From assembly GCF_002976435.1 (NCBI RefSeq), contig NZ_PUGF01000020.1:31955-95954 (forward strand): a stretch of 64,000 nucleotides of DNA, written 5' to 3'. Under the pieces are notes generated by a model. It was not told the origin of the DNA. It did no database searches and saw only the letters and a list, made by a program, of their open reading frames with translations. Positions 1 through 8,871 of the stretch are shown here, piece after piece. This stretch comes from Solimicrobium silvestre (GTDB taxonomy: Bacteria > Pseudomonadota > Gammaproteobacteria > Burkholderiales > Burkholderiaceae_D). The first letter of the stretch is position 1. Each line of letters starts with the position of its first letter. Made by a program: the position numbers and the translations under genes.

Positions 1-872
1 GCGCGCACGATACCGCGCCGACCTTCCAGGCTTTCAAGTAAAGCGGTTTCTTCACCGCAGACATAGGAACCGGCACCTTTCCGTACTTCCAGCTCAAAAG
101 TCTGGCCGTAGCCGCAAATATCCTTGCCCAAATAACCGTGTTGGTACGCGCTGGAAATTGCCTTATTCAACGCAGCAATAGCGTGAGGATATTCAGAACG
201 AACATAGATATAACCCTGCTTGGCACCAACCGCCAAACCGGCAATAGTCATGCCTTCGATCAGCATAAATGGATCATCTTCCATCACCATGCGATCTGAA
301 AATGTACCGGAATCACCCTCATCCGCATTGCACACTACATATTTATCCGTGGCCTCGGTATTCAGTACCGTTTTCCATTTAATACCGGTTGGAAAAGCAG
401 CGCCGCCGCGTCCGCGCAAACCGGAATCAAGCACTTCCTGCACTATATTTTGTGCGGACATTGCAGCCGCGCGTTTTAACCCAGCGTAACCTTCATGCGC
501 CAAATAATCGTCTAGCGATACTGGATCAGTAATTCCTACCCGCATAAAAGTCAGGCGCTCTTGCTTCTTCAAATAGGAGATTTCCTCGGTGAGACCGAGC
601 TGTAAAGGATGTGCGGCACCTTTTTCAAAACCTGCATCAAACAAACCAGCAACGTCTTCAACCTCAATCGGTCCATACGCAATCCGACCTTGATCGGTGC
701 CAACCTCAACCAATGGCTCCAACCAAAACATGCCGCGCGAGCCATTGCGAACCAACTGAATTTCAATACCCCGGGCTTGTGCCTCATGAACAATTGCAGC
801 GGCAACTTCATTGGAGCCCAAAGCAATCGCGGATGAATCGCAAGGTACATAAATAATGAGGGCCTTATTCAT
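1..872 (-). CDS. fdsB: NAD-dependent formate dehydrogenase, flavoprotein (beta) subunit, 3' end off window
   Basis: Beta subunit of a soluble NAD+-linked molybdenum formate dehydrogenase; it carries FMN and the NAD site and passes electrons from formate oxidation to NAD+. Only the first ~290 codons are in the window. The N-terminal ~120 residues look like the thioredoxin-like part of this family, followed by a NuoF-like core with the FMN/NADH glycine motif RGRGGAAFPTGIKWK (around residues 150-165) and later [13 protein letters not shown]. The start ATG overlaps the stop of fdsG by 4 bases (ATGA), so the two are translationally coupled. It differs from the NuoF gene at 32.7-34.0 kb, which lacks this N-terminal part. 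The catalytic fdsA subunit is expected beyond the left edge (inference). Confidence 0.9.
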   Translation of the reverse strand, partial: MNKALIIYVPCDSSAIALGSNEVAAAIVHEAQARGIEIQLVRNGSRGMFWLEPLVEVGTDQGRIAYGPIEVEDVAGLFDAGFEKGAAHPLQLGLTEEISYLKKQERLTFMRVGITDPVSLDDYLAHEGYAGLKRAAAMSAQNIVQEVLDSGLRGRGGAAFPTGIKWKTVLNTEATDKYVVCNADEGDSGTFSDRMVMEDDPFMLIEGMTIAGLAVGAKQGYIYVRSEYPHAIAALNKAISSAYQHGYLGKDICGYGQTFELEVRKGAGSYVCGEETALLESLEGRRGIVR

Positions 873-1372
873 GCCGCACCTCGCTTGGCTGCCAATTTGG
901 TGGACAATAAGCGATTAAATTTATCGTTTGAAACGCGAGCGTATAAATCTTCTCCAATTGTCATGGCCGGGCCGCAAGCACATTGACCCAGGCAATACAC
1001 GGGTTCAAGAGTAAATTCGCCATCTGAGGTGGTTTCATGAAAATCACAGGCTAGCGTCGCTTTGGCATGCTGTACTAAAGCGTCAGCACCGTTGGCCTGA
1101 CATGCTTCAGCGCGACAAATTTGCACTACATGTCGGCCTGCTGGCTTTTGTCGGAAAAAATGATAGTAGCTAATTACGCCATGCACTTCAGCACGCGAAA
1201 GATTTAGTTCCAATGCAATGAGCGGAACGACTTCAGCCGGAATATAACCAATTTTTTCTTGTATGCCATGCAAAATCGGGAGCATTGCACCGGGCAGTGA
1301 ACGACGTTCTTTGATGATGGCTTCAACATCTTTTATGTTGAATGAACTTGCTACATCCATGCTAAACCTCAA
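869..1372 (-). CDS. fdsG: NAD-dependent formate dehydrogenase, gamma subunit (NuoE-like, 2Fe-2S)
   Basis: 167-residue thioredoxin-fold [2Fe-2S] subunit of FdsGBA formate dehydrogenase, homologous to NuoE. Cluster ligands are visible as CRAEAC (C-x4-C) and CLGQC (C-x3-C), and the N-terminal helical part contains LPGAMLPILHGIQEKIGYIP, typical of the family. A GAGG ribosome site precedes the ATG at 1372. It is first in the operon, overlaps fdsB by 4 bases and is transcribed away from the regulator at 1485. The formate genes next door (fdhD, an oxalate/formate carrier) and the NuoF-like partner with an extended N-terminus support FdsG rather than a second NuoE. Confidence 0.9.
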   Translation of the reverse strand: MRFSMDVASSFNIKDVEAIIKERRSLPGAMLPILHGIQEKIGYIPAEVVPLIALELNLSRAEVHGVISYYHFFRQKPAGRHVVQICRAEACQANGADALVQHAKATLACDFHETTSDGEFTLEPVYCLGQCACGPAMTIGEDLYARVSNDKFNRLLSTKLAAKRGAA

Positions 1373-1410
1373 AATTTATTAAAGTCAAATATGCTTTGTT
1401 ATACATATCT

Positions 1411-1444
1411 ATAGTGGCATTATATTGAATATAATTAACACTAT
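1411..1444. promoter_or_regulatory. 34-bp interrupted palindrome, candidate operator between fdsG and its divergent regulator
   Basis: The intergenic region holds nested inverted repeats around one centre at 1427: outer arms ATAGTG (1411-1416) and CACTAT (1439-1444), and inner arms ATTATATT (1419-1426) and AATATAAT (1428-1435), all perfect. The arms are A+T-rich, as in ModE-type sites with TATAT half-sites. The dyad lies between a divergent ModE-like regulator and fdsG, where an autoregulatory and formate-operon operator would be expected (inference). The inner arm also contains a TATAAT-like -10 on the fdsG strand. Confidence 0.6.
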
Positions 1445-1484
1445 CACCAATGAAGTCGTGTTTCAATAGGCTATAAAAAACATA

Positions 1485-2567
1485 ATGTACAAAGTTAAAA
1501 TTACCCCACATTGGGAAATAAGCAGTGATTCTGAGGCGGCTCTAGATACCTCCGCTTTACTCAGCCTACTCGCATCCATCCAAACAACGGGCTCGATTGC
1601 ACAGGCAGCACAAGAAGTCGGCTTATCGTACCGCTATGCGTGGGGCATATTACGCGACGGTGAAAAACTGTTTGGCGAAGTATTAATGTCAAAAAGCCGC
1701 GGGCGCGGCACCACGCTGACTCCACTCGCTGAAAAATTAATCTGGGCAGATCGCCGAGTTGCGGCGCGTTTATCGCCAACACTGGAAAGTTTGGCCTCGG
1801 AATTAGAAAGTGAATTAAATAAAAATTCACTGGAAAAATCGAAAGCAATCCGCTTACATGCCAGCCATGGATTTGCTGTCGCCTCTCTTTTAACGATCTT
1901 CAACAAAGAAAAGCTGGCCGTTGAAACCATCTACCGAAACAGTACCGATGCGGTCGCGGCACTATCGCGTAAAGAATGCGATTTAGCTGGATTTCATGTG
2001 CCCTTGGGCGAGTTTGAAGCACCGGCCATTGCGCAGTATTCGCAATGGCTCAATCCCAAAACACATTGTTTGATTCATTTGGCGGTCAGAAACCAAGGCT
2101 TGTTTATCGCACCAGGCAATCCCAAAGGGATACGTGGCATCGCCGATTTAAATAAGCACAATATCAACTTTGTAAATCGTCAAAAGGGCTCTGGAACACG
2201 CATGTTGCTGGAGTTGATGCTGGCGAACTTAGATATTTCACCGAATGATATTAACGGATTTGAGAACACCGAATTTACCCATTCTGCGGTGGCGGCTTTT
2301 ATAGCTAGCGGGATGGCAGAAGTAGGATTTGGCGTGCAAACTGCAGCCCAGCGATTTGGTTTGGATTTCATTCCACTAGTACGCGAACGTTACTTTTTTG
2401 CGCTTCCGCTCGCGGCTTTGGATGACCCCATCATTCAACATGTGATCGCCATTTTACAATCCACCGGTTTTCGTGACGAAATTCAACAACTAGCTGGTTA
2501 TGATTCGCTCGATACAGGAAAAATCCTCTCTATTAATGAGGCATTTCCCTATATAAAACGCGCTTAA
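1485..2567 (+). CDS. Transcriptional regulator: ModE-type helix-turn-helix fused to a periplasmic-binding-like domain
   Basis: 360 residues. Residues ~20-115 form a winged HTH of ModE/LysR type (SIAQAAQEVGLSYRYAWGIL, then a basic wing with SKSRGRGTTLTPLAE). Residues ~135-345 form a PBP-like ligand domain (start RLHASHGFAVASLL; GSGTRMLLELML in the middle; EVGFGVQTAAQRFGLDFIPL near the end), as in molybdate-binding-like regulators of the COG1910 type. It is divergent from fdsG, and Cupriavidus-type fds operons also have a regulator gene at this position, so control of formate dehydrogenase, sensing formate or molybdate, is the likely role (inference; ligand unknown). It is convergent with fdhD, overlapping by 4 bases at the stop codons. 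Confidence 0.75.
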   Translation: MYKVKITPHWEISSDSEAALDTSALLSLLASIQTTGSIAQAAQEVGLSYRYAWGILRDGEKLFGEVLMSKSRGRGTTLTPLAEKLIWADRRVAARLSPTLESLASELESELNKNSLEKSKAIRLHASHGFAVASLLTIFNKEKLAVETIYRNSTDAVAALSRKECDLAGFHVPLGEFEAPAIAQYSQWLNPKTHCLIHLAVRNQGLFIAPGNPKGIRGIADLNKHNINFVNRQKGSGTRMLLELMLANLDISPNDINGFENTEFTHSAVAAFIASGMAEVGFGVQTAAQRFGLDFIPLVRERYFFALPLAALDDPIIQHVIAILQSTGFRDEIQQLAGYDSLDTGKILSINEAFPYIKRA

Positions 2568-3430
2568 GTTAATCGAATCCGCTCAGGATGAGCGTAAGCC
2601 ACCAAACCCTCATTCCGAACAAAACCGATTAAGGTCATGCCACTTTGCTGTGCCAGATTGATCGCCAGACTCGTTGGCGCCGAAATGGCGGCTAACAATG
2701 GCATCCCTGCCCGCGCCGCTTTTTGCACTAGCTCATAACTTGCCCGGCTAGTCATCAGCACGCAACCTTGTTGACGTGATTCAGGTTGAGAGATTATCGC
2801 GCCGATCAGTTTATCTAAAGCGTTGTGCCGACCTAAATCTTCCCTCACCATCATTACCTCACCCTGCGCATTAACCCATGCCGCAGCATGCATAGAACCG
2901 GTGATCAGATTGATAGCCTGGCTTTGTTTTAGTGAATTAAAGGCAGAAAATAAGGCTTGTTGAGTGATGATGAAATTATTTTCTGGTAGACGCGGTACGG
3001 CTGAACCTACAGCTAAATTTCCAGCCTCAAATGCTGATAAACTCTCTAACCCGCATATACCACAACCCGTGCGCCCAACCAAACTGCGGCGGCGTTCTTT
3101 TAAGCGCATAAAACAGGCATTGGCAATGGTCAGGTGTATTTCTAGCCCTAAATCAGGATGTGCAATTTCTTCAATTTCGTACACTTCAGAACGGTGACTA
3201 ATAATGCCTTCTGAAAAACTAAAACCAATCGCGAAATCCGTTAAATTCAATGGCGTTGCCAGCATCACCGCATGGGAAATTCCATTGAATACCATCGCAA
3301 CGGGCACTTCTGTCGCGACAAAATCGGTGCTACTGGTGAATGCGTTATCTTTATACCGCTGAATAGGTACTTCGCCATAACCACCGTCTTTATTGTTATC
3401 TAGCGAAGTATCTGGATTTTCGTTTTGCAT
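2564..3430 (-). CDS. fdhD: Formate dehydrogenase accessory sulfurtransferase FdhD
   Basis: Sulfur carrier that moves sulfur from the cysteine desulfurase to the molybdenum cofactor, needed for formate dehydrogenase activity. 288 residues from the ATG at 3430; a longer reading from a TTG at 3472 is possible but less likely. The conserved cysteine loop is present as GRTGCGICG (C-x2-C), as are DLGRHNALDKLIG and the C-terminal LMTSRASYELVQKAARAGMP, both family signatures. It lies 94 bases downstream of the oxalate/formate carrier on the same strand, so they may be co-transcribed, and it supplies the FdsGBA enzyme encoded alongside. Confidence 0.93.
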   Translation of the reverse strand: MQNENPDTSLDNNKDGGYGEVPIQRYKDNAFTSSTDFVATEVPVAMVFNGISHAVMLATPLNLTDFAIGFSFSEGIISHRSEVYEIEEIAHPDLGLEIHLTIANACFMRLKERRRSLVGRTGCGICGLESLSAFEAGNLAVGSAVPRLPENNFIITQQALFSAFNSLKQSQAINLITGSMHAAAWVNAQGEVMMVREDLGRHNALDKLIGAIISQPESRQQGCVLMTSRASYELVQKAARAGMPLLAAISAPTSLAINLAQQSGMTLIGFVRNEGLVAYAHPERIRLT

Positions 3431-3523
3431 AACCTGGATATTTTTTATAAAAAGGGAGAGGAGTTTCCCCAATTATCAACCAAAAATTCCCCTCCATCTT
3501 TTTTTAAAAAATTTAATCGGCGC

Positions 3524-5158
3524 TTACTCAAATAAGATAAGTGCTTTTTGCAAAGTAATCCAAATACCGAACAGCAGCGGAATTCCGACTGCGGACCAAG
3601 CCAATATTGCTACCAATACGCTGTTAGAACTAACGACTTCGTTAGTGCCCGCCATTGACAAAGTAACTGCTTTATCATGCGCCAGTTGTCGTTCATGCGC
3701 CAATTCCTCTGCCGTCATAAACTTATCTTTGGAGACTGGGCGGATTAGTAAATTACAAATAAATCCTAACGCCAACATACCCGCCAGCACATACATTGTC
3801 ACATCATACGCTTGCGCCTTTGGCACGCCGTTACCCAATTGATATTCACGAATATAGTTAACCACCAATGGGCCCAGTACACCTGCAGTAGCCCACGCGG
3901 TTAATAACCGGCCATGAATCGCACCCACCATTTGCGAGCCGAACATGTCTGCCAAATAAGCAGGCACAGTCGCAAAACCTCCACCATACATCGACAAAAT
4001 AATGCAAAAAGATAGGACAAATAAGGGTAAATGGCCGCTGCGCCCAATGGTTGGAATAGCCGCATATAAGATGAAACCAATCACAAAAAAGGCGAAGTAA
4101 GTCATCTTACGACCAATGAGATCCGACAATGAAGCCCAGAAAAAACGGCCGCCAATATTAAACAAAGAAAGCAGTCCGGTAAAACCGGCAGCAATGGTCG
4201 CGATTTGCGCTTTCTGGGCTAAATTTAAAGCATTAAAGCCCAAATCAACACCAATCAGGTGTCCGCCAAATACTTCCTGCAGCAGCGGTGACGCCATACC
4301 GATGATGCCGATTCCGGCCGTCACGTTCAAACACAATACCCCCCAGATTAACCAAAATTGCGGGGTGCGCCAGGCTTTAGCAAGGTGCACGTGCTGGTTA
4401 GTGATCATGACATTATTGATTTGCGCTACAGGAGCAGTCCAGCCAACTGGAGTCCAACCGGTAGCCGGAATCCGGTATGCGAAAGCTCCGCCTATCATAA
4501 ACACAAAATAAATTACCGCCATAGTTAAAAAGGTTTCCCAAACACCGACTGAAGTCGCGCTGGAAAAATGTCGCATTAACCAATCGGCCAACGGTGCGCC
4601 AACCATCGCGCCACCGCCAAACCCCATAATCGCCATGCCAGTTGCCATCCCACGGCGATCCGGGAACCATTTAATTAACGTGGACACTGGCGAAATATAA
4701 CCAAGCCCCAAACCTATGCCACCGATTACGCCAGCGCCTAACCACACCAACAAAATTTGATGCACATAAATACCGAATGCAGAAATAACTAAACCGCCGC
4801 ACCAGCATAATGCAGCTACAACACCCGCTTTGCGTGGGCCAGCGTGCTCTAGCCAGCCACCGAATAGAGCCGCAGCGCCGCCCAGAAAAATAAAAAACAG
4901 CTGGAACATCACAACTAAACTAGATATTTTCCAATCGCAATTGGTGGCAAATAATGTTTCAAAAAAACTGAGCTCTTTGGCACAGGCGACCGAACTGGTA
5001 ATACCAACCGCTCGGGATAAGGGCAACCAAAATACCGAAAAACCATAAGCCATGCCAATGCACAAATGAATTGCCAATGCGGCGGGTGGGACTAGCCAGC
5101 GATTAAAACCAGCACCCGCGATGATGTGTTCCTTGGAAAATACGTGCATAAAAGACAT
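3524..5158 (-). CDS. MFS transporter, oxalate/formate antiporter (OFA) family
   Basis: 544-residue major facilitator with about 12 membrane segments and N-terminal text typical of the OFA family (AIHLCIGMAYGFSVFWLPLSR). Between segments 2 and 3 there is an MFS loop near GGWLEHAGPRKAGV, and the middle has GLGLGYISPVSTLIKWFPDRRGMATG, the hallmark of OxlT-like carriers. Compared with OxlT it has an enlarged loop after segment 1 (residues ~35-60) and a ~40-residue tail. The context (fdhD, fdsGB) suggests uptake or exchange of formate, oxalate or a related small carboxylate; the true substrate cannot be read from sequence. An AGAGGA ribosome site precedes the ATG. Confidence 0.85.
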   Translation of the reverse strand: MSFMHVFSKEHIIAGAGFNRWLVPPAALAIHLCIGMAYGFSVFWLPLSRAVGITSSVACAKELSFFETLFATNCDWKISSLVVMFQLFFIFLGGAAALFGGWLEHAGPRKAGVVAALCWCGGLVISAFGIYVHQILLVWLGAGVIGGIGLGLGYISPVSTLIKWFPDRRGMATGMAIMGFGGGAMVGAPLADWLMRHFSSATSVGVWETFLTMAVIYFVFMIGGAFAYRIPATGWTPVGWTAPVAQINNVMITNQHVHLAKAWRTPQFWLIWGVLCLNVTAGIGIIGMASPLLQEVFGGHLIGVDLGFNALNLAQKAQIATIAAGFTGLLSLFNIGGRFFWASLSDLIGRKMTYFAFFVIGFILYAAIPTIGRSGHLPLFVLSFCIILSMYGGGFATVPAYLADMFGSQMVGAIHGRLLTAWATAGVLGPLVVNYIREYQLGNGVPKAQAYDVTMYVLAGMLALGFICNLLIRPVSKDKFMTAEELAHERQLAHDKAVTLSMAGTNEVVSSNSVLVAILAWSAVGIPLLFGIWITLQKALILFE

Positions 5159-5359
5159 TAAACATTCCTCTTGATATTTATATTTTAAAAAATTTACTTA
5201 TAGAAACTATTTAACTCTTTTCTCGAGCGAATATCAATTGCTAGAGCATAATTTTTTTCATAAATCGATATGCGCTCGCAGCATAATTTGGTCGCCTTGA
5301 CAGCTATTCAGCATTAGAATCACGCAACGTCTTTTGACTCGCAACAAAAAATAGAAATC

Positions 5360-5959
5360 ATGAATTTATTAACATCGCAACAGCGCATTTGCACTGACTT
5401 AAGTAACCAGGGTTGGTCGGTTTTAGATAACTGTTTAGAACCAGAACTCATCCGACAACTTGCCCAAGAATGCAGGAACCAACATGCACTAGGATCTTTA
5501 CAGGATGCTGGCATAGGCCGCGCTGAACAACGTTCAGTGCAAAAATTAGTGCGCGGAGATCAAATACTTTGGCTGGAAACCGGCATGTCGGCAGCAACCG
5601 ACATGTATTTAACTGCCATGGATACCTTGCGCCAGTCTCTGAATGAGCAGCTCTATTTGGGCCTGGAAAGCAGCGAAAATCATTTTGCGGTTTATCCACC
5701 TGACTCGTTTTACCAAAAGCATGTCGATCGGTTTCGCGATAGCGATAGCCGCACTATTTCTTCAGTCTTATATTTGAACCCGGAATGGCAGCCAGAACAT
5801 GGCGGTGAGTTGCGACTGCATTTGAATGATCAACAGTTTGATATTGCACCGCTGGCGAATCGCTTGGTGCTATTTATTTCTGCCGACATTTGGCATGAAG
5901 TATTGCCAACAAAAGCGGAAAGATTATCGTTGACTGGCTGGTTTAAGCGACGGGCTTAA
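5360..5959 (+). CDS. 2-oxoglutarate/Fe(II)-dependent oxygenase, prolyl-4-hydroxylase-like
   Basis: 199-residue single-domain dioxygenase. The iron-binding triad is visible: HVD (HxD, within KHVDRFRDSD, residues ~120), the distal His in IWHEVLPT (~residue 180) and the 2OG-binding Arg in RLSLTGWF. The double-stranded beta-helix core includes SSVLYLNPEWQPEHGGELRL. This matches the PhyH/P4Hc (SM-20-like) protein hydroxylase group, in which bacterial members modify proteins such as EF-Tu; the substrate here is unknown. It stands alone, divergent from the OFA carrier with a 200-bp A+T-rich intergenic region and convergent with the CBS gene. Confidence 0.8.
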   Translation: MNLLTSQQRICTDLSNQGWSVLDNCLEPELIRQLAQECRNQHALGSLQDAGIGRAEQRSVQKLVRGDQILWLETGMSAATDMYLTAMDTLRQSLNEQLYLGLESSENHFAVYPPDSFYQKHVDRFRDSDSRTISSVLYLNPEWQPEHGGELRLHLNDQQFDIAPLANRLVLFISADIWHEVLPTKAERLSLTGWFKRRA

Positions 5960-6037
5960 TTTCTGATTTTATTTTTAACATACTAGGGGCTTAAAATTCA
6001 GTAGGTGCACGCCGGAAAGAGCACACCTACCCAATTG

Positions 6038-6490
6038 CTATTCTTCTTGTTCTTGCTCTGCAGGCCAATCACGAATATACGCTTTCAGCATTTTATTTTC
6101 AAAACTCTGCGCTTCCAACACTGCCTTGGCGACGTCATAAAATGAAATAACGCCCAACAACATTTTGGCATTCATCACCGGCAAATAACGTGCGTGCTTT
6201 TCTAACATGACGCGCCGTACTTCGTTGACTTCGGTATCCGGCGTGACGGTCAATGGATGATCGTCCATGTATTTTCTGACTGTGCCTGCGCCTAATGAGC
6301 CGCCATTGGAATGAATAGCTTTAATTACCTCGCGGAAAGAAAGCATACCAGCAACTTCGCCGAACTCCATCACCACCAACGAACCGATATCTTTTTCTTC
6401 CATGATATTCACTGCGTTAACCATGGATTCATCTGGCGTAACGGTATACAGAATGTCGCCTTTTACTTGCAGAATTTCTGAAACTTTCAT
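6038..6490 (-). CDS. CBS-domain pair protein
   Basis: 150-residue protein made almost wholly of two CBS repeats (residues ~10-65 and ~75-130), which usually form an adenine-nucleotide-binding Bateman module. Repeat features include TPDESMVNAVNIMEEKDIGS with LVVME, and a second TPDTEVNEVRRVMLEKHARY followed by LPVM. No enzyme domain is attached, so it is a stand-alone sensor or regulator whose partner is not evident from the neighbourhood. A strong GGAGGA ribosome site precedes the ATG. Confidence 0.85.
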   Translation of the reverse strand: MKVSEILQVKGDILYTVTPDESMVNAVNIMEEKDIGSLVVMEFGEVAGMLSFREVIKAIHSNGGSLGAGTVRKYMDDHPLTVTPDTEVNEVRRVMLEKHARYLPVMNAKMLLGVISFYDVAKAVLEAQSFENKMLKAYIRDWPAEQEQEE

Positions 6491-6722
6491 GCTTTCCTCC
6501 GCTAAGATTTGTTTTACAATAAGCCTCTTAAAAAACCGTCAACCAACATTCAGGGCTTATCTTGGGTAGGTAATTGTTAAGGTCTCCAATTTTTCTTCGG
6601 AAAAAAACTTGTGCCGAGAGTGACAATGTATCTTATACCAATCGAAAAATCCAGCGATTGAATCTTGAAAACGTCCAAGCTACTAATTTTTTTCTCAACA
6701 CCCCAGTTACTAGAAAGTCCAC

Positions 6723-8033
6723 ATGAGCGCTTCTAACACTCCCGGTTTTGACACCTTGTCATTACATGCCGGTGCAACGCCCGACCCAACCACCGGGGCG
6801 CGTGCTACGCCAATTTATTTCAGCTCTTCTTACGTTTTTAACGACTCCGACCATGCGGCTTCGCTGTTCAATATGGAACGCCCCGGACATGTTTATTCGC
6901 GCATTTCCAACCCGACCAATGCGGTATTAGAAGAACGGATTGCGGCATTAGAAGGTGGTGTTGCCGGGTTGGCGGTAGCCAGCGGACAAGCCGCCATGCA
7001 TTTAGGCTTAAGCACCATTGCCGGAGCAGGCTCACATATTGTCGCTTCACGCGCGCTGTATGGCGGCTCGCAAAATTTACTGGCTTATACCTTAAAACGG
7101 TTTGGCATTGAAACCACCTTTGTTGATCCACGCAATATTGATGCATGGCGCGCCGCCATCCGCCCCAACACCAAAGTGCTGTTTGGCGAAACGCTAGGCA
7201 ACCCCGGCTTGGATGTATTTAACATTCCCGCGATTGCCGAATTAGCGCATGAAAACCAGCTGCCGCTCATGCTGGATTCCACCTTTACCACGCCGTATTT
7301 ACTACGCCCATTTGATCATGGCGCGGATTTGCTATTTCATTCCGCCACCAAATTCTTATGCGGGCATGGCACGGCAATTGGCGGCTTGCTGGTCGATGGC
7401 GGTCGTTTTGACTGGCAACAGGCTTATGACAAAACCGGACGTTTTGATGAACTATGTGCGCCATACGACGGTTTTCACGGCATGGTATTTGCCGAAGAAT
7501 CCAGCACCGCCGCCTTTGCTTTGCGCGCACGCCGTGAAGGCTTACGCGACTTTGGCGCTTGCATGAGTCCACATAATGCTTTTGCGATTTTGCAAGGCAT
7601 AGAAACCTTGTCGCTGCGCATGGATAAACATTTATCCAACGCCCGCAAAATCATTGAATTTTTGTTAGCGCACCCAGCGGTAGAGTCTGTCACTTACCCT
7701 GAACTGGAAAGCCATCCTGACTATGAGCTGGCTAAACAATTGCTGCCTAAAGGCTGTGGCGCGGTATTTACGTTTGCCTTAAAAGGCAACCGCGCAGCCG
7801 GTGCGCGCTTAGTTGAATCGCTTAAATTATTTTCCCATTTAGCCAATGTCGGTGACGCTAAATCGTTAATTATTCACCCTGCTTCCACTACCCATTTCCG
7901 CGTGCCTGCTGAACAGTTAGCAGCATCAGGCATCACTGAAGGCACCATGCGCTTATCGATTGGCTTAGAAAATGTGGATGACTTAATTGCGGACTTAAGT
8001 GCAGGATTAAAAGCAGCACAGAAAGGGATTTGA
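6723..8033 (+). CDS. metY: O-acetylhomoserine aminocarboxypropyltransferase (sulfhydrylase)
   Basis: PLP enzyme that makes homocysteine from O-acetylhomoserine and sulfide (direct sulfhydrylation route to methionine). 436 residues, the usual MetY length and longer than MetB/MetC/MetZ (~390). Cys/Met-metabolism family features are clear: YSRISNPTNAVLEERIAALE near the start, ASGQAAMHL, the PLP lysine in HSATKFLCGHG (residue ~210), and the C-terminal HPASTTHFRV and MRLSIGLENVDDLIADL. No clear Shine-Dalgarno is seen before the ATG. The next gene starts one base after the stop, so metY and the hydrolase form an operon. Confidence 0.93.
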   Translation: MSASNTPGFDTLSLHAGATPDPTTGARATPIYFSSSYVFNDSDHAASLFNMERPGHVYSRISNPTNAVLEERIAALEGGVAGLAVASGQAAMHLGLSTIAGAGSHIVASRALYGGSQNLLAYTLKRFGIETTFVDPRNIDAWRAAIRPNTKVLFGETLGNPGLDVFNIPAIAELAHENQLPLMLDSTFTTPYLLRPFDHGADLLFHSATKFLCGHGTAIGGLLVDGGRFDWQQAYDKTGRFDELCAPYDGFHGMVFAEESSTAAFALRARREGLRDFGACMSPHNAFAILQGIETLSLRMDKHLSNARKIIEFLLAHPAVESVTYPELESHPDYELAKQLLPKGCGAVFTFALKGNRAAGARLVESLKLFSHLANVGDAKSLIIHPASTTHFRVPAEQLAASGITEGTMRLSIGLENVDDLIADLSAGLKAAQKGI

Positions 8034-8034
8034 G

Positions 8035-8850
8035 ATGATTTATCAAGTACAGGGAAACCCGGTTTATTGCTATACCGGCGGCAAGGCATTCCAGGCTGAA
8101 TTGGCGACGCTGGTTTTTATTCATGGCGCACAAAATGATCATTCTGTTTGGGCTTTACAAAGCCGTTATTTGGCACATCACGGTTACAACGTATTAGCGG
8201 TTGATTTGCCCGGGCACGGTCGCAGCGCAGGCAACGCATTGACTTCGATTGAAGACATGGCGACATGGCTACTGGCTTTACTCGACGTCGCAGGCGTAGT
8301 AGGCGAGGCGAAAGCGAGTTTAATCGGGCACAGCATGGGTTCGTTAATCGCACTGGAAACAGCGCGTTGTGCACCTGATCGTGTGACAAAACTGGCGCTG
8401 TTAGGCAACGCTTATCCGATGAAAGTGGCCGACGCTTTATTAACGATGGCGCGTGACGATGAAGCCGCAGCGATCGATATGGTAAATAGCTGGTCACACT
8501 GCACCAGCACCCAACAATCGGCAATTCCCGGTTTTAATGTGCAAGGCAATGCACAACGATTAATGCAACGCATGTCCGCCATTAATCCAGCGCAGCTGTT
8601 TTACACCGATTTTTCCGCCTGCAATAATTATCAGCAAGGTGAAGCCGCGGCAGTGGCCATTAACAGCCAGCAGTGCCCAACGCTGTTTGTCATGGCTAAG
8701 CAAGATCGCATGACTCCGGTCAAGGCCAGTGCCACTTTACGCTCGAGCATTCTTGGCTCCAAGGTGGTTGAAATCGCCAACTGCGGCCATTCATTAATGA
8801 CCGAGCAACCAGATGCGGTATTGACGGCTTTAGTCCAATTCTTAAAATAA
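8035..8850 (+). CDS. Alpha/beta-fold hydrolase
   Basis: 271-residue alpha/beta hydrolase. The oxyanion-hole segment is FIHGAQNDHSVW (residues ~24-35), followed by the strand-loop AVDLPGHGRS, the nucleophile elbow GHSMGS (Ser ~103), a predicted catalytic Asp in MAKQDRMTPV and His in NCGHSLMTEQPD. The substrate is unknown. Its start follows the metY stop by one base, with an AAGGGA site inside the metY end, so it is probably translated from the same mRNA. A hydrolase after metY is not a standard pathway partner; a repair or ester-hydrolysis role is only a guess. Confidence 0.8.
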   Translation: MIYQVQGNPVYCYTGGKAFQAELATLVFIHGAQNDHSVWALQSRYLAHHGYNVLAVDLPGHGRSAGNALTSIEDMATWLLALLDVAGVVGEAKASLIGHSMGSLIALETARCAPDRVTKLALLGNAYPMKVADALLTMARDDEAAAIDMVNSWSHCTSTQQSAIPGFNVQGNAQRLMQRMSAINPAQLFYTDFSACNNYQQGEAAAVAINSQQCPTLFVMAKQDRMTPVKASATLRSSILGSKVVEIANCGHSLMTEQPDAVLTALVQFLK

Positions 8851-8871
8851 AAAACTTTCACAAATAAATCC

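Noticed and set aside
220..489. 89-residue plus-strand frame at the left edge and other frames opposite fdsB
   Set aside because: They are antisense shadows of the clear fdsB coding sequence on the minus strand.
6001..6030. GTAGGTG/CACCTAC hairpin between the oxygenase and CBS genes as a terminator
   Set aside because: Long mismatched loop and no T-run on either strand; too weak to call.
6491..6722. Possible SAM or SAH riboswitch before metY
   Set aside because: No recognisable conserved core or strong stem arrangement was found in these 230 bases.
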